Below are positions 30,805-37,509 of a stretch of 37,615 nt of DNA, piece after piece. The DNA is taken from IMG/VR virus record IMGVR_UViG_3300025379_000799, positions 1-37,615 of that record; one strand, 5' to 3'. The DNA is from a virus. The position numbers and the translations under genes are program-made. Numbering within the stretch: position 1 is the stretch's first letter; the number at the start of each line of letters is the position of its first letter. A model generated the notes under the pieces. That model was not told the origin of the DNA. It did not search any database and saw nothing but the letters and a program-made list of their open reading frames with translations.

Positions 30805-31418
30805 CCAGCGCAATAATTACATCAACAATTAATACTGCTTACCCAGTAGCAGGACAGGATAATAATAGTCAAGGATTTCGTGACAATTTCACAGCTATTA
30901 AAACTGGATTAGCCGAAGCGGCTACTGAAATTTCAGCTTTGCAGGCAAATGGTATCAATGTTACATCTGCTACAAATTCTTTACAAGGATCAACATTAAC
31001 TAACGGTTCCTACAGTCAATTTTATCCTCAAGCAGATAATTTAGGAACTATCGGCACTTCAACTACTATCGATTTAAATAACGGGTCAGTTCAATACGGA
31101 ACTATCAATACATCTGGACTTACGCTAACTTTTGCAAATTGGCCAACAACTGGGTTTGGTACTATAAAACTTATTCTTAAATTTACACAAGCTGCGACAA
31201 CAACAACTACACTTAGTACTACTAATTCAGGAAAACTAGTAGTAGATAGTTCATGGTCCGGCAGTGTGTTTACCCAATCGGGTGGTGTTGGTTCAAATGT
31301 ACAAATTGTGTATCCTTATCCAGGTACTAATAATATGTATGTAATTGATGCATTTAGTTATGATGCAGGTAGCCACGTATATTTAAAAGTATCTGGAACT
31401 TATTCGAGTAGTATATAA
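30801..31418 (+). CDS. Tail fibre/baseplate-associated protein with shared N-terminal motif
   Basis: A 205-aa protein. Residues 8-45 (INTAYPVAGQDNNSQGFRDN then FTAIKTGLAEA) are a longer version of the N-terminal motif in the giant, mini and 27135 proteins, and I know this segment from marine T4-like virion proteins. The C-terminal 100 residues form a beta-rich, Thr/Ser/Gly domain (LTFANWPTTGFGTIKLILKF ... NNMYVIDAFSYDAG) like a small sandwich tip. AGGA lies 7 nt before the ATG, which overlaps the upstream stop. It is likely a short fibre or adaptor; the receptor or partner is unknown. Confidence 0.72.
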   Translation: MTSAIITSTINTAYPVAGQDNNSQGFRDNFTAIKTGLAEAATEISALQANGINVTSATNSLQGSTLTNGSYSQFYPQADNLGTIGTSTTIDLNNGSVQYGTINTSGLTLTFANWPTTGFGTIKLILKFTQAATTTTTLSTTNSGKLVVDSSWSGSVFTQSGGVGSNVQIVYPYPGTNNMYVIDAFSYDAGSHVYLKVSGTYSSSI

Positions 31419-31648
31419 TGCATCCATTAGCCGGCAGTTTTGCAGAACTTAAAGATAGTGAAATCGAAGCTAAGGTTGCAGATCTCACTAACAAATATTT
31501 TATGACTTATAATACCGATGTCAAAACTCAAATTGGCATGTTGTTAGAGTCGTACAAAGAAGAACTTAGTACCCGTCGCAGATTGGCATTGGAAAAATTA
31601 ATGAAATCGAGTGAGAAAAACATTGACAAATTAATTAAAGTCAATTAA
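31418..31648 (+). CDS. Small conserved phage protein, helical
   Basis: A 76-aa, highly charged protein predicted almost wholly helical (LKDSEIEAKVADLTNKYFMT; KEELSTRRRLALEKLMK). The start overlaps the upstream stop (TAATG). I recall short proteins beginning M-x-PLAG-x-x-x-x-LKDSE-[IV]-E in other marine T4-like phages, without function. Placement between fibre genes and the DnaE-like fragment gives no clear clue. A coiled-coil assembly or chaperone role is possible but unsupported. Confidence 0.68.
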   Translation: MHPLAGSFAELKDSEIEAKVADLTNKYFMTYNTDVKTQIGMLLESYKEELSTRRRLALEKLMKSSEKNIDKLIKVN

Positions 31649-31658
31649 AATATAGGCT

Positions 31659-32168
31659 ATGCGCCTAGATAAATTCGGTAATCCTATTTTTAATACACAA
31701 GATATATTTAAATTCCTGTATCAAGGAAAGCTAACCAACCTCAAGGATCTTACGGTAGATTATACCGAAGAGATTAATGAGTTGGAGCAAGTTGCGGGTT
31801 TTACATTTCGAAGATTCAACGAACAATTAGAATCAATTGACATCACAGATTTCGATAGTGCATTGCAAAGCGATTGGTTTATGCCTAACGAATACAGAGA
31901 TTTTGATGTAGAAGATTGGTGTATTAAAAAATGTACAACCAAAGAACAAATTGCCAGAGTAACAGCTGAAATGGCTGCTTATAAAGATCGCGGAATGATT
32001 CCATTATTGCAATGGACTAAACATTTTGTAGATACTTGCAATGAAAATGGTATTGTTTGGGGAGTCGGTCGTGGATCGAGCGTAGCTAGCTTTGTACTAT
32101 ATTTGTTAGGCGTACATCAAATAGATTCGGTCAAATATAATTTAGACTGGCAGGAATTTTTGAGATAA
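31659..32168 (+). CDS. Truncated DNA polymerase III alpha (DnaE)-like protein
   Basis: A 169-aa protein whose last 70 residues align with the start of the DnaE polymerase domain. GIVWGVGRGSSVASFVLYLL (from about residue 131) followed by IDSVKYNLDWQEFLR corresponds to G-x-PVGPGRGS-x-x-GSLVAY ... IDPL-x-[YF]-DLLFERFL of bacterial DnaE. The phage protein stops exactly where DnaE continues into NPER and the PD[FI]D-x-DF catalytic aspartates, so it keeps the GRGS palm motif but cannot polymerise DNA. The stop is not followed by the missing part in any frame, and the gene is intact within a tight operon, so it looks maintained rather than decayed. It may mimic or bind a polymerase partner, which is inference. 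Confidence 0.75.
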   Translation: MRLDKFGNPIFNTQDIFKFLYQGKLTNLKDLTVDYTEEINELEQVAGFTFRRFNEQLESIDITDFDSALQSDWFMPNEYRDFDVEDWCIKKCTTKEQIARVTAEMAAYKDRGMIPLLQWTKHFVDTCNENGIVWGVGRGSSVASFVLYLLGVHQIDSVKYNLDWQEFLR

Positions 32169-32195
32169 GTAGTAGTATAATTCAAGGAGAATTAA

Positions 32196-32474
32196 ATGGG
32201 ACAAACTTACAAAACAGCTCGTGGCAAAGTAATTGACATGGGCAAAATGGTTAATCAAAATGAATTAACCCCAGCTGTAGGTAACGCTAAAGTTAATGCT
32301 CGTGGTGATAAACTAGGGCCAGGTGGTAAAATTATTCAACGTAGAGAGGAAATCGTTTCACAAAATATTAGTCCGATTCCTAATCAAAATAATGTTCCTG
32401 CTGCACAGCCTGCACCCGTATCGGTGTCTGTTAAAAAAGATATTGCATCAATGGATCCGGAAGGAAACGAGTAA
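32196..32474 (+). CDS. Small conserved phage protein
   Basis: A 92-aa protein with AAGGAG 6 nt before the ATG. The N-terminal 55 residues (TARGKVIDMGKMVNQNEL ... VGNAKVNARGDKLGPGG) are a block I recall from many T4-like cyanophage genomes as a short uncharacterised protein. The C-terminal 35 residues are Pro/Gln/Val-rich and probably disordered. The stop overlaps the next gene's ATG (TAATG), coupling it to the co-chaperonin and suggesting a late, morphogenesis-linked role, though nothing in the sequence proves that. Confidence 0.7.
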   Translation: MGQTYKTARGKVIDMGKMVNQNELTPAVGNAKVNARGDKLGPGGKIIQRREEIVSQNISPIPNQNNVPAAQPAPVSVSVKKDIASMDPEGNE

Positions 32475-32911
32475 TGGCAGAATCAAAAGGTATAGGACAC
32501 GAGGGTATTAAACCTAAAGTATACGGAAAACTTATCCCTATACGCGACAACGTTCTTGTTACTGATATGGAATTTGGCGAACGAAAACTTGGTATGTTTG
32601 TACTACCAAGTGATGATGGTAAAAGCGAAGGAGTTCGCCATCGGTGGGCACGAGTTTGGGCTGTTGGTCCAAAACAAAAAGATGTTAAAGTCGGTGAATG
32701 GATTCTGTTAGAGCACGGCCGATGGACTCGTGGTGTCACGGTGGTAGAAGATGATGGCAATGAAATTACGATCCGTCGAGCAGATATTAAAGCAATTTTG
32801 ATGGTTAGCGATGACAAACCAGATGAAAAATATATGAATACCTATGGCGGACATTCAAAAATACAGCATCAAGAATGGGATCCTGCGCAATTTGCCGGGC
32901 CGCAATTTTAA
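32474..32911 (+). CDS. GroES/gp31-like co-chaperonin
   Basis: A 145-aa protein with the GroES fold pattern: IPIRDNVLVTDMEFGERKLG with a mobile-loop-like LGMFVLPSDDGKS segment, then VRHRWARVWAVGPKQ, DVKVGEWILLEHGRW and a final strand RRADIKAILMV. Strand order and the G-[GM]-[IF]-V-L loop correspond to GroES; T4 gp31 plays this part with host GroEL in folding the major capsid protein. It is longer than bacterial GroES (about 97 aa), with extra N-terminal residues and a C-terminal tail of about 30. Its position at the end of a late structural operon fits a virion-folding job, perhaps for capsid or the giant fibre. Confidence 0.8.
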   Translation: MAESKGIGHEGIKPKVYGKLIPIRDNVLVTDMEFGERKLGMFVLPSDDGKSEGVRHRWARVWAVGPKQKDVKVGEWILLEHGRWTRGVTVVEDDGNEITIRRADIKAILMVSDDKPDEKYMNTYGGHSKIQHQEWDPAQFAGPQF

Positions 32912-32932
32912 AATTAATTTTACCAAACAATT

Positions 32933-32960
32933 ACAGGACTATTGACTAGTCCTGTTTTTA
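32933..32960 (+). terminator. Rho-independent terminator of the fibre operon
   Basis: ACAGGACTA and TAGTCCTGT form a perfect 9-bp stem around a TTGAC loop, followed by TTTTA. It stands 21 nt after the co-chaperonin stop codon. The loop also forms most of the -35 box of the next promoter. Confidence 0.8.
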
Positions 32961-32970
32961 TCTGTATAAT
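32942..32970 (+). promoter_or_regulatory. Host sigma70-like (early-type) promoter for the clamp loader
   Basis: TTGACT (32942-32947), a 17-nt spacer and TATAAT (32965-32970). The same hexamers occur at 6562 and 9302. The -35 box lies in the loop and first stem base of the upstream terminator. AAGGAA follows at 32981 as ribosome-binding site. Confidence 0.82.
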
Positions 32971-32990
32971 AAAGAAAACTAAGGAATTCT

Positions 32991-33905
32991 ATGAAAGAAC
33001 TGTGGGTAGAAAAATATCGTCCTAAGACAGTGGATGGTTATGTATTTCGCGATGCTCATCAACGGGCACAAGTACAAACATGGATTAAAGAAAAATCAAT
33101 TCCGCATTTACTATTCAGCGGTAGTGCTGGCATCGGAAAAACTACTTTAGCTAAAGTGCTGTTTCATGAACTAGAAGTAAATGATTTAGATATATTAGAA
33201 ATTAACGCAAGTCGTACAAATAGTGTAGATGATGTTAGAGATAAAATTGTAAATTTTGTACAAATGATTCCGTTTGGCGATTTCAAAGTAGTTTTGTTAG
33301 ATGAGGCAGATTATTTGAGTCCTAATGCACAAGGCGCACTTCGCGGAGTTATGGAGGAATATCATACTACAGCAAGGTTTGTGCTAACTTGTAACTATCC
33401 TAATAAAATTATTCCTGCTATCCATAGTAGATGTCAAGGATTTCATGTAGCTAAAACTGATCAAACTGAGTTTACTGCAAGAGCAGCCGAGATTCTTATT
33501 TCAGAAAATATTCAATTTGAAATCGATACATTAGATAGTTTTGTCAAAGCAACATACCCAGATCTAAGAAAATGTATCAACACTATACAAATGAATTCCA
33601 GCGAAGGTATTCTGAATGCTCCGCAAGTAGGTGATACCAATGAAGCCGATTATAAATTTAAAATGGTTGAATTGTTTAAAGCTGGTAAGATCAGTGATGC
33701 ACGTAAACTACTATGCAGTCAAGCTCGTCCAGAAGAAATGGACGAAATATACCGCTGGTTATACGACAATGTTGAAATTTTTGGCGACGAAGCAAATCAA
33801 AATAAAGCTATTTTAATCATCAAACAAGGGTTAGTAGATCATACACTAGTTATTGATCCAGAAATTAATTTGTCTGCAACATTGATTAGATTAGGAAACT
33901 TATAA
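32991..33905 (+). CDS. 44: Sliding-clamp loader ATPase subunit (T4 gp44-like, RFC small-subunit family)
   Basis: A 304-aa AAA+ ATPase that with gp62 loads the gp45 clamp at primer ends. Motifs: WVEKYRPKTVDGYV at the N-terminus, as in RFC and gp44; Walker A GSAGIGKTT (44-52); Walker B VVLLDEADYL with DEAD at 104-107; sensor 1 VLTCNYPNKI; and the SRC motif in HSRCQGF. Length is close to T4 gp44 (319 aa). AAGGAA lies before the ATG. It is the only gene of its transcript, from its own early-type promoter to the bidirectional terminator. Genes for gp62 and gp45 are not in the window. Confidence 0.95.
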   Translation: MKELWVEKYRPKTVDGYVFRDAHQRAQVQTWIKEKSIPHLLFSGSAGIGKTTLAKVLFHELEVNDLDILEINASRTNSVDDVRDKIVNFVQMIPFGDFKVVLLDEADYLSPNAQGALRGVMEEYHTTARFVLTCNYPNKIIPAIHSRCQGFHVAKTDQTEFTARAAEILISENIQFEIDTLDSFVKATYPDLRKCINTIQMNSSEGILNAPQVGDTNEADYKFKMVELFKAGKISDARKLLCSQARPEEMDEIYRWLYDNVEIFGDEANQNKAILIIKQGLVDHTLVIDPEINLSATLIRLGNL

Positions 33906-33930
33906 AAAAAGGCCCTGCAGGGCCTTTTTT
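33904..33930. terminator. Bidirectional rho-independent terminator
   Basis: The 14-nt palindrome GGCCCTGCAGGGCC is flanked by an A-run on the left and six Ts on the right, so it has a strong GC stem and a T-tract on both strands. It lies between the convergent clamp loader and phoH genes and should stop both. Confidence 0.92.
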
Positions 33931-33955
33931 AATGACTATCTAAAGTATTGCTACT

Positions 33956-34675
33956 TTATTCTCCATAAACCGCTAACACCTCCTTCACGGCATTATGGCG
34001 TTCGATGTCACGAGCATCGAATCGAACGATATCGATGTGCTCTAAATATTCTTTTGATTCTAACAGATTACAAAAATCAATCAGACCATTATCGCTCAAT
34101 CGGTCTGCTTGTGCCAAGTCTCCTGTCACTACCATCTTAGACCCTTCTCCTAAACGGGTCAGTAGCATTTTCATTTGATTTACTGTGGCATTTTGCATTT
34201 CATCTGCTATAATGTATGCGTTCTTAAATGTGCGTCCACGCATATACGCTAATGGGCTTATTTCGATAACACCTTCCTCTAACATTTTTTCAATATCCTT
34301 TTTTTGATAATACTCGGATAAGACGTCAAATATAGGACGAGTCCATGGTGCCATTTTTTCGTTTAATGTACCTGGTAAAAATCCTAAATCTTCGTCGACT
34401 GAGACGGCGGGTCTTGTCACAACGATTTTTTCAACTAGACCTTCCTGAAACAATTTAATTCCGTATTGTACAGCCAACATGGTTTTACCCGTGCCAGCAG
34501 GACCAATAGCAAGTACTATGCTAGTGTGCTCCGCATACAATTTTGAGAGGTAGAGTTTCTGATTAGCATTACGTGCATTAATACTCACACGTTGCTTTTT
34601 TGCCGGAAGATACGGCTGGAAATCAATTATGTTAACTTCTGATGTAAAACGCTTTTTCACTCGTTGTTTACTCAT
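33956..34675 (-). CDS. phoH: PhoH-like ATPase
   Basis: A 239-aa single-domain PhoH protein. Walker A GPAGTGKT is at 58-65, VTRPAVSVDEDLGFLPG follows, Walker B AYIIADEMQN has D158/E159, and VVTGDLAQAD is the sensor-type motif. PhoH is a P-loop ATPase frequent in marine phages; its role is debated, with RNA-helicase or nucleic-acid metabolism suggested. The ATG has AGGAG about 10 nt upstream on the minus strand. It is transcribed against the clamp loader and shares its terminator. The protein starts with a basic stretch (MSKQRVKKRF). Confidence 0.95.
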   Translation of the reverse strand: MSKQRVKKRFTSEVNIIDFQPYLPAKKQRVSINARNANQKLYLSKLYAEHTSIVLAIGPAGTGKTMLAVQYGIKLFQEGLVEKIVVTRPAVSVDEDLGFLPGTLNEKMAPWTRPIFDVLSEYYQKKDIEKMLEEGVIEISPLAYMRGRTFKNAYIIADEMQNATVNQMKMLLTRLGEGSKMVVTGDLAQADRLSDNGLIDFCNLLESKEYLEHIDIVRFDARDIERHNAVKEVLAVYGE

Positions 34676-34770
34676 TAAAGTTGCTCCTACTTTTATGAAA
34701 AAGTAAGACTTGTAGTGACCGCCTATGATAACTACAGAGGTCCTACACTATTATTTAACGAATATATAGA

Positions 34771-34798
34771 ATAATAAAGTGATATGTTATGATTTCAA
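34771..34798 (-). promoter_or_regulatory. Putative host-like promoter for phoH (minus strand)
   Basis: On the minus strand TTGAAA, a 16-nt spacer and TATTAT are present, about 95 nt before the phoH ATG. The match is weaker than the three TTGACT/TATAAT promoters. The resulting leader contains a small hairpin (ACTTTT/AAAAGT) just before the AGGAG site. Confidence 0.45.
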
Positions 34799-34802
34799 AC
34801 CA

Positions 34803-34826
34803 GCTAAATAAGTACAGAAGCTTCTG
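34803..34826 (+). promoter_or_regulatory. Late-type promoter with palindrome at the predicted transcript start
   Basis: GCTAAATA (34803-34810) is identical to the octamer before the SOD gene. The predicted start near 34816 lies in a perfect 12-nt palindrome, CAGAAGCTTCTG (34815-34826). The gap 34676-34838 otherwise holds only this, the phoH promoter and leaders. Confidence 0.6.
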
Positions 34827-34838
34827 GAAACCACAATT

Positions 34839-35408
34839 ATGTACCACGATATTTTAGATGTTATTAAAAACATAGAAGAGTTATATGAAAATAACAGCAG
34901 TCTCGCTGTTTTAAAAGATTTTGAAAGAGTTCTAGAAGAGACCGATGTTTATGTATACGAAAATTGGGAAGAAGGCGAATTAGCGTATGGTCCTAAAGTA
35001 GATCGTCATTGGATTACAGCAGGATTCATGTGGGAAGCTAGTAAAATGCCTAACCCGATAGCTGGAAAAAGACTAACAGAATTAGGTTGCAAAGTTACCT
35101 ACCAGAAAAGCCATTTAATAGAACCACGTAAAATACGTACTCCCGAGGATATTCGTCCTAATACTAAAAAAGGAAAATTAGATCGCAAGCCTATTTGGAT
35201 TGTAGAAATTACAATGCCAAAGAAAGTAGCTTTTGATATCTACAAAGGCTATATGGAAAAAATGAAGCACGATTATAAAGATCAATCAGCTACACTAACT
35301 GACTCAGCTACACCTCCTGGAGGACCAGCACAACCACAAGCGCCGGCGGCGCCAGCAGCTCCAGCAGCAGCTCCAGCAGCTCCAGCAGCTCCAGCAGGAG
35401 GAGCATAA
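34839..35408 (+). CDS. Conserved phage protein with Ala/Pro-rich tail
   Basis: A 189-aa protein. Residues 1-150 form a compact domain (MYHDILDVIKNIEELYENNS; YVYENWEEGELAYGP; RKPIWIVEITMPKKV) that I recall from other marine T4-like phages, without function. Residues 158-189 are a low-complexity Ala-Pro-Gly tail encoded by 9-bp repeats and likely disordered. The AGGAGGAG encoding its final Gly residues doubles as the ribosome-binding site of the next gene. A late-type promoter precedes it. Structural or assembly role possible. Confidence 0.7.
   Translation: MYHDILDVIKNIEELYENNSSLAVLKDFERVLEETDVYVYENWEEGELAYGPKVDRHWITAGFMWEASKMPNPIAGKRLTELGCKVTYQKSHLIEPRKIRTPEDIRPNTKKGKLDRKPIWIVEITMPKKVAFDIYKGYMEKMKHDYKDQSATLTDSATPPGGPAQPQAPAAPAAPAAAPAAPAAPAGGA
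35352..35396 (+). repeat. Tandem 9-bp repeat CCAGCAGCT encoding Ala-Pro repeats
   Basis: Four to five copies of CCAGCAGCT, one with an inserted CAG triplet, in an otherwise AT-rich genome. It encodes the Pro-Ala-Ala tail of the upstream protein. Copy number could change by slippage in whole codons. Confidence 0.85.
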
Positions 35409-35410
35409 GC

Positions 35411-36145
35411 ATGAGCCTAACTGAAGCATTACGCAAAGATGATCTTAGAGATTTAGTAAAAAAAGTCTTTGATATCGACAGTTATAAAAGCAAAATTGGC
35501 AATGATGAAGATGTTGTAGTATTGAGTTTTACTGTTGATCATCAAGATCCAGCTAAAGATCTTGAAAATTTCTTTGAAATGGGTTATAACTTTATTTTAG
35601 ATGCAGATTGTACACCTGGCGAAATGGATGACGGTAAGTATCGTGTATTTGTAGAGTTAGAAAGATCAAGAAGAGTAGCTGAACAAATTTCAGAAATAGT
35701 CGAAGGTGTAATGAAAATCACAGGCTTGGAAGAGATGCGTTTTAGATATTTTAAAAATTTTAAAAGCGAACCTGCTACATTAGAAAAATTAGAAGAAATT
35801 GTTCCTAAAGACAAAAATAGTTATAAAGCAGCTACTAAAGAAACTAATTTAAATAATTTTAGCAATTTTTTTAAAAATAGTTATGCCGATACATTAAGTG
35901 TCATTGACGAAAGTATTAGTTTTACCAGACCATATAGCGGAACTGTAACATTTAAAATATTAAATAGTGGTAACAAAAAAGAAATTTACGACAGCATTAA
36001 AGGTCCTATCGTACTAGAAGGTAAGGATATGGCAGAAGTTATGTTTTTAACTAAAGTAATCGGTAATTATAATATTACTAAAATTAGCGATACATTTATA
36101 TTTGAAAATACTAACTGGGCTGTTGCACTTAAAAGGATACAATAA
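35411..36145 (+). CDS. Conserved phage protein, unknown function
   Basis: A 244-aa soluble protein, mixed alpha/beta, with no catalytic motif I recognise. The N-terminal half (DDLRDLVKKVFDIDSYKSKI; FTVDHQDPAKDLENFFEMGY; FVELERSRRVAEQISEIVEG) resembles a conserved protein I recall from marine T4-like phages beside the previous gene. The C-terminal half contains SYADTLSVIDESISFTRPYS. AGGAGGAG lies 7 nt before the ATG, and the stop overlaps the endolysin start (TAATG). It is probably expressed late with the lysis genes. Confidence 0.7.
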   Translation: MSLTEALRKDDLRDLVKKVFDIDSYKSKIGNDEDVVVLSFTVDHQDPAKDLENFFEMGYNFILDADCTPGEMDDGKYRVFVELERSRRVAEQISEIVEGVMKITGLEEMRFRYFKNFKSEPATLEKLEEIVPKDKNSYKAATKETNLNNFSNFFKNSYADTLSVIDESISFTRPYSGTVTFKILNSGNKKEIYDSIKGPIVLEGKDMAEVMFLTKVIGNYNITKISDTFIFENTNWAVALKRIQ

Positions 36146-36774
36146 TGGCAGATTTTACATTTGATTTTAGTTTAGAAAAGTGTACAGCGATTCTACAAAA
36201 TAACCCATATAGCGAACATTGGCATGAAGCATTATGCAAAATTTTGCCTGATTACGATATTAATACTTTAGAACGTGTAGCATGTTTCATGGGGCAAACA
36301 ATGGTTGAAAGTGCCGGCTACAGAGCTATTATCGAAAATTTAAATTACAAACCAGAAACATTGATGAAAGTTTGGCCGCACTATTTTCCAACAATGGATA
36401 TTGCTAATCAATATGGCCATCATCCTGAGCAAATTGCTAACCGTGCGTATGCTAATCGTATGGGAAATGGGCCAGAAGAATCAGGCGACGGCTGGAAGTT
36501 TTGCGGACGTGGATTAATTCAGCTTACTGGCAAAAGCAATTATCAAAAATTTGCTGAAAGTATTGATACACCGTTAGAAGATATTCCTGAATTTTTAACA
36601 ACATTCGAAGGATGTGTACAAAGTGCTTGCTGGTTTTGGGAAGCTAACAATTTGAATGACCTGGCAGACAAAGGCGATGTTCTTGGGTTAACTAAAAAGA
36701 TTAACGGCGGAACATTGGGTCTCAACGAACGTCAGCAACATACAAGTAATGCACATTCAGTGTTAATGGGTTAA
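36145..36774 (+). CDS. Endolysin, glycoside hydrolase family 19 (chitinase-like lysozyme)
   Basis: A 209-aa GH19-type muralytic enzyme that cleaves the glycan backbone of peptidoglycan at lysis. The likely catalytic acid is E55 in GQTMVESAGYR, followed by ANRMGNGPEESGDGWKF and the signature GRGLIQLTGKSNY (from 121), then NGGTLGLNERQQ near the C-terminus. There is no signal peptide or anchor, so export needs a holin; a holin-family gene begins at 37541. AAGGA precedes the ATG, which overlaps the upstream stop. Single catalytic domain, no separate cell-wall-binding domain, as is common for phages of Gram-negative hosts. Confidence 0.92.
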   Translation: MADFTFDFSLEKCTAILQNNPYSEHWHEALCKILPDYDINTLERVACFMGQTMVESAGYRAIIENLNYKPETLMKVWPHYFPTMDIANQYGHHPEQIANRAYANRMGNGPEESGDGWKFCGRGLIQLTGKSNYQKFAESIDTPLEDIPEFLTTFEGCVQSACWFWEANNLNDLADKGDVLGLTKKINGGTLGLNERQQHTSNAHSVLMG

Positions 36775-36778
36775 AAAA

Positions 36779-37237
36779 ATGTTTAGTTGGTTATTAGAGC
36801 AAATATTAGGAAATTTACCTTCATGGTTATGGCCAGCAATAGCGGGTGCAGGTGCAACTGTTTACTTTACTGCAAATATATTAGGAAATTTTCCTAATTT
36901 TAAACCATATGCATTGTTTATTAAACCAGTTAGTTTTGTTATAATTATAGCAAGTGTGTTTATGTACGGTGGTGCAGGTGTTACCGAAATATTGCAAGCA
37001 CAAATTAAAGAACAACAAGCTAAAATTGCTGTAGCACAACAAGCTAGTTCAGATGCTAATACTGCTGTACAAACAAAAATAGTCACTCATACAAAAGTTA
37101 TACACGACACACAAATAGTATACCAAGAAAAAATTAAAGAAGTTGAAAAACGCATCGACGCAGACTGTAAAATTGATCCAGAGGCCATTACTATTTTAAA
37201 TGGTGCGGCTAAGAATCCTCTAGGAGCGACTAAATGA
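36779..37237 (+). CDS. Two-TM coiled-coil membrane protein, i-spanin (Rz)-like
   Basis: A 152-aa protein with hydrophobic segments at about 16-35 and 46-64, then a long Gln/Ala/Lys coiled coil (68-123) and a short C-terminal domain (DCKIDPEAITILNGAAKNP). Its ATGA overlap with a lipoprotein gene is the classic Rz/Rz1 arrangement, so it likely spans the periplasm from the inner membrane at the last stage of lysis. Two membrane segments rather than one is unusual for i-spanins and leaves open a combined holin-spanin role. It starts 4 nt after the endolysin stop. Confidence 0.72.
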   Translation: MFSWLLEQILGNLPSWLWPAIAGAGATVYFTANILGNFPNFKPYALFIKPVSFVIIIASVFMYGGAGVTEILQAQIKEQQAKIAVAQQASSDANTAVQTKIVTHTKVIHDTQIVYQEKIKEVEKRIDADCKIDPEAITILNGAAKNPLGATK

Positions 37238-37509
37238 AAAAAATATTAGTCGCCTCATTAATTGTATTTCTGAACGGGTGTTCTAGTGTTACTGGACCTA
37301 AAATGACTATGTCATGGCCGGATACTCCGCCAGATCTTAAAACGGCTTGTCCAGATCTAAATCAAGTAGATGCTTCTACAACAAAACTAAGCGATGCGTT
37401 GAATGTTATTACAGTCAATTACAGTCAATATTATCTTTGCAAAGACCGTGTAGATAACTGGTTAGATTGGTATAATACTCAACAAAAAATATTTAACAGC
37501 GTGAAATAA
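37234..37509 (+). CDS. Outer-membrane lipoprotein, o-spanin (Rz1)-like
   Basis: A 91-aa protein with a type II signal peptide (MKKILVASLIVFLNGCSS); the lipobox LNGC places the lipid-bearing cysteine at residue 16. The mature part is short and Asp/Pro rich with two further cysteines (TACPD and LCKDR), which could form a disulfide bridge. TAGGAG lies upstream and the ATG overlaps the i-spanin-like stop. Together the pair would fuse inner and outer membranes after the wall is cut, implying a Gram-negative host. Confidence 0.8.
   Translation: MKKILVASLIVFLNGCSSVTGPKMTMSWPDTPPDLKTACPDLNQVDASTTKLSDALNVITVNYSQYYLCKDRVDNWLDWYNTQQKIFNSVK

Noticed and set aside
31659-32168. The DnaE-like gene as a frameshifted or decayed full polymerase
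   Set aside because: No continuation of DnaE follows in any frame; the next gene starts 27 nt downstream with a good ribosome-binding site, and the short frame is intact.
32176-32181. TATAAT before the 32196 gene as a promoter
   Set aside because: No suitable -35 box at 16-18 nt, and it lies too close to the ribosome-binding site; the gene is probably co-transcribed from upstream.
32431-32817. 128-aa minus-strand frame opposite the co-chaperonin gene
   Set aside because: The plus-strand GroES-like protein is well supported and fits the operon; the antisense product is composition-driven.
34676-34838. tRNA or structured RNA gene in the longest intergenic gap
   Set aside because: No cloverleaf or conserved T-arm sequence was found; the gap is accounted for by two promoters, leaders and small hairpins. 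An imperfect GTAG-GACC / GGTC-CTAC pairing there is too weak to call.
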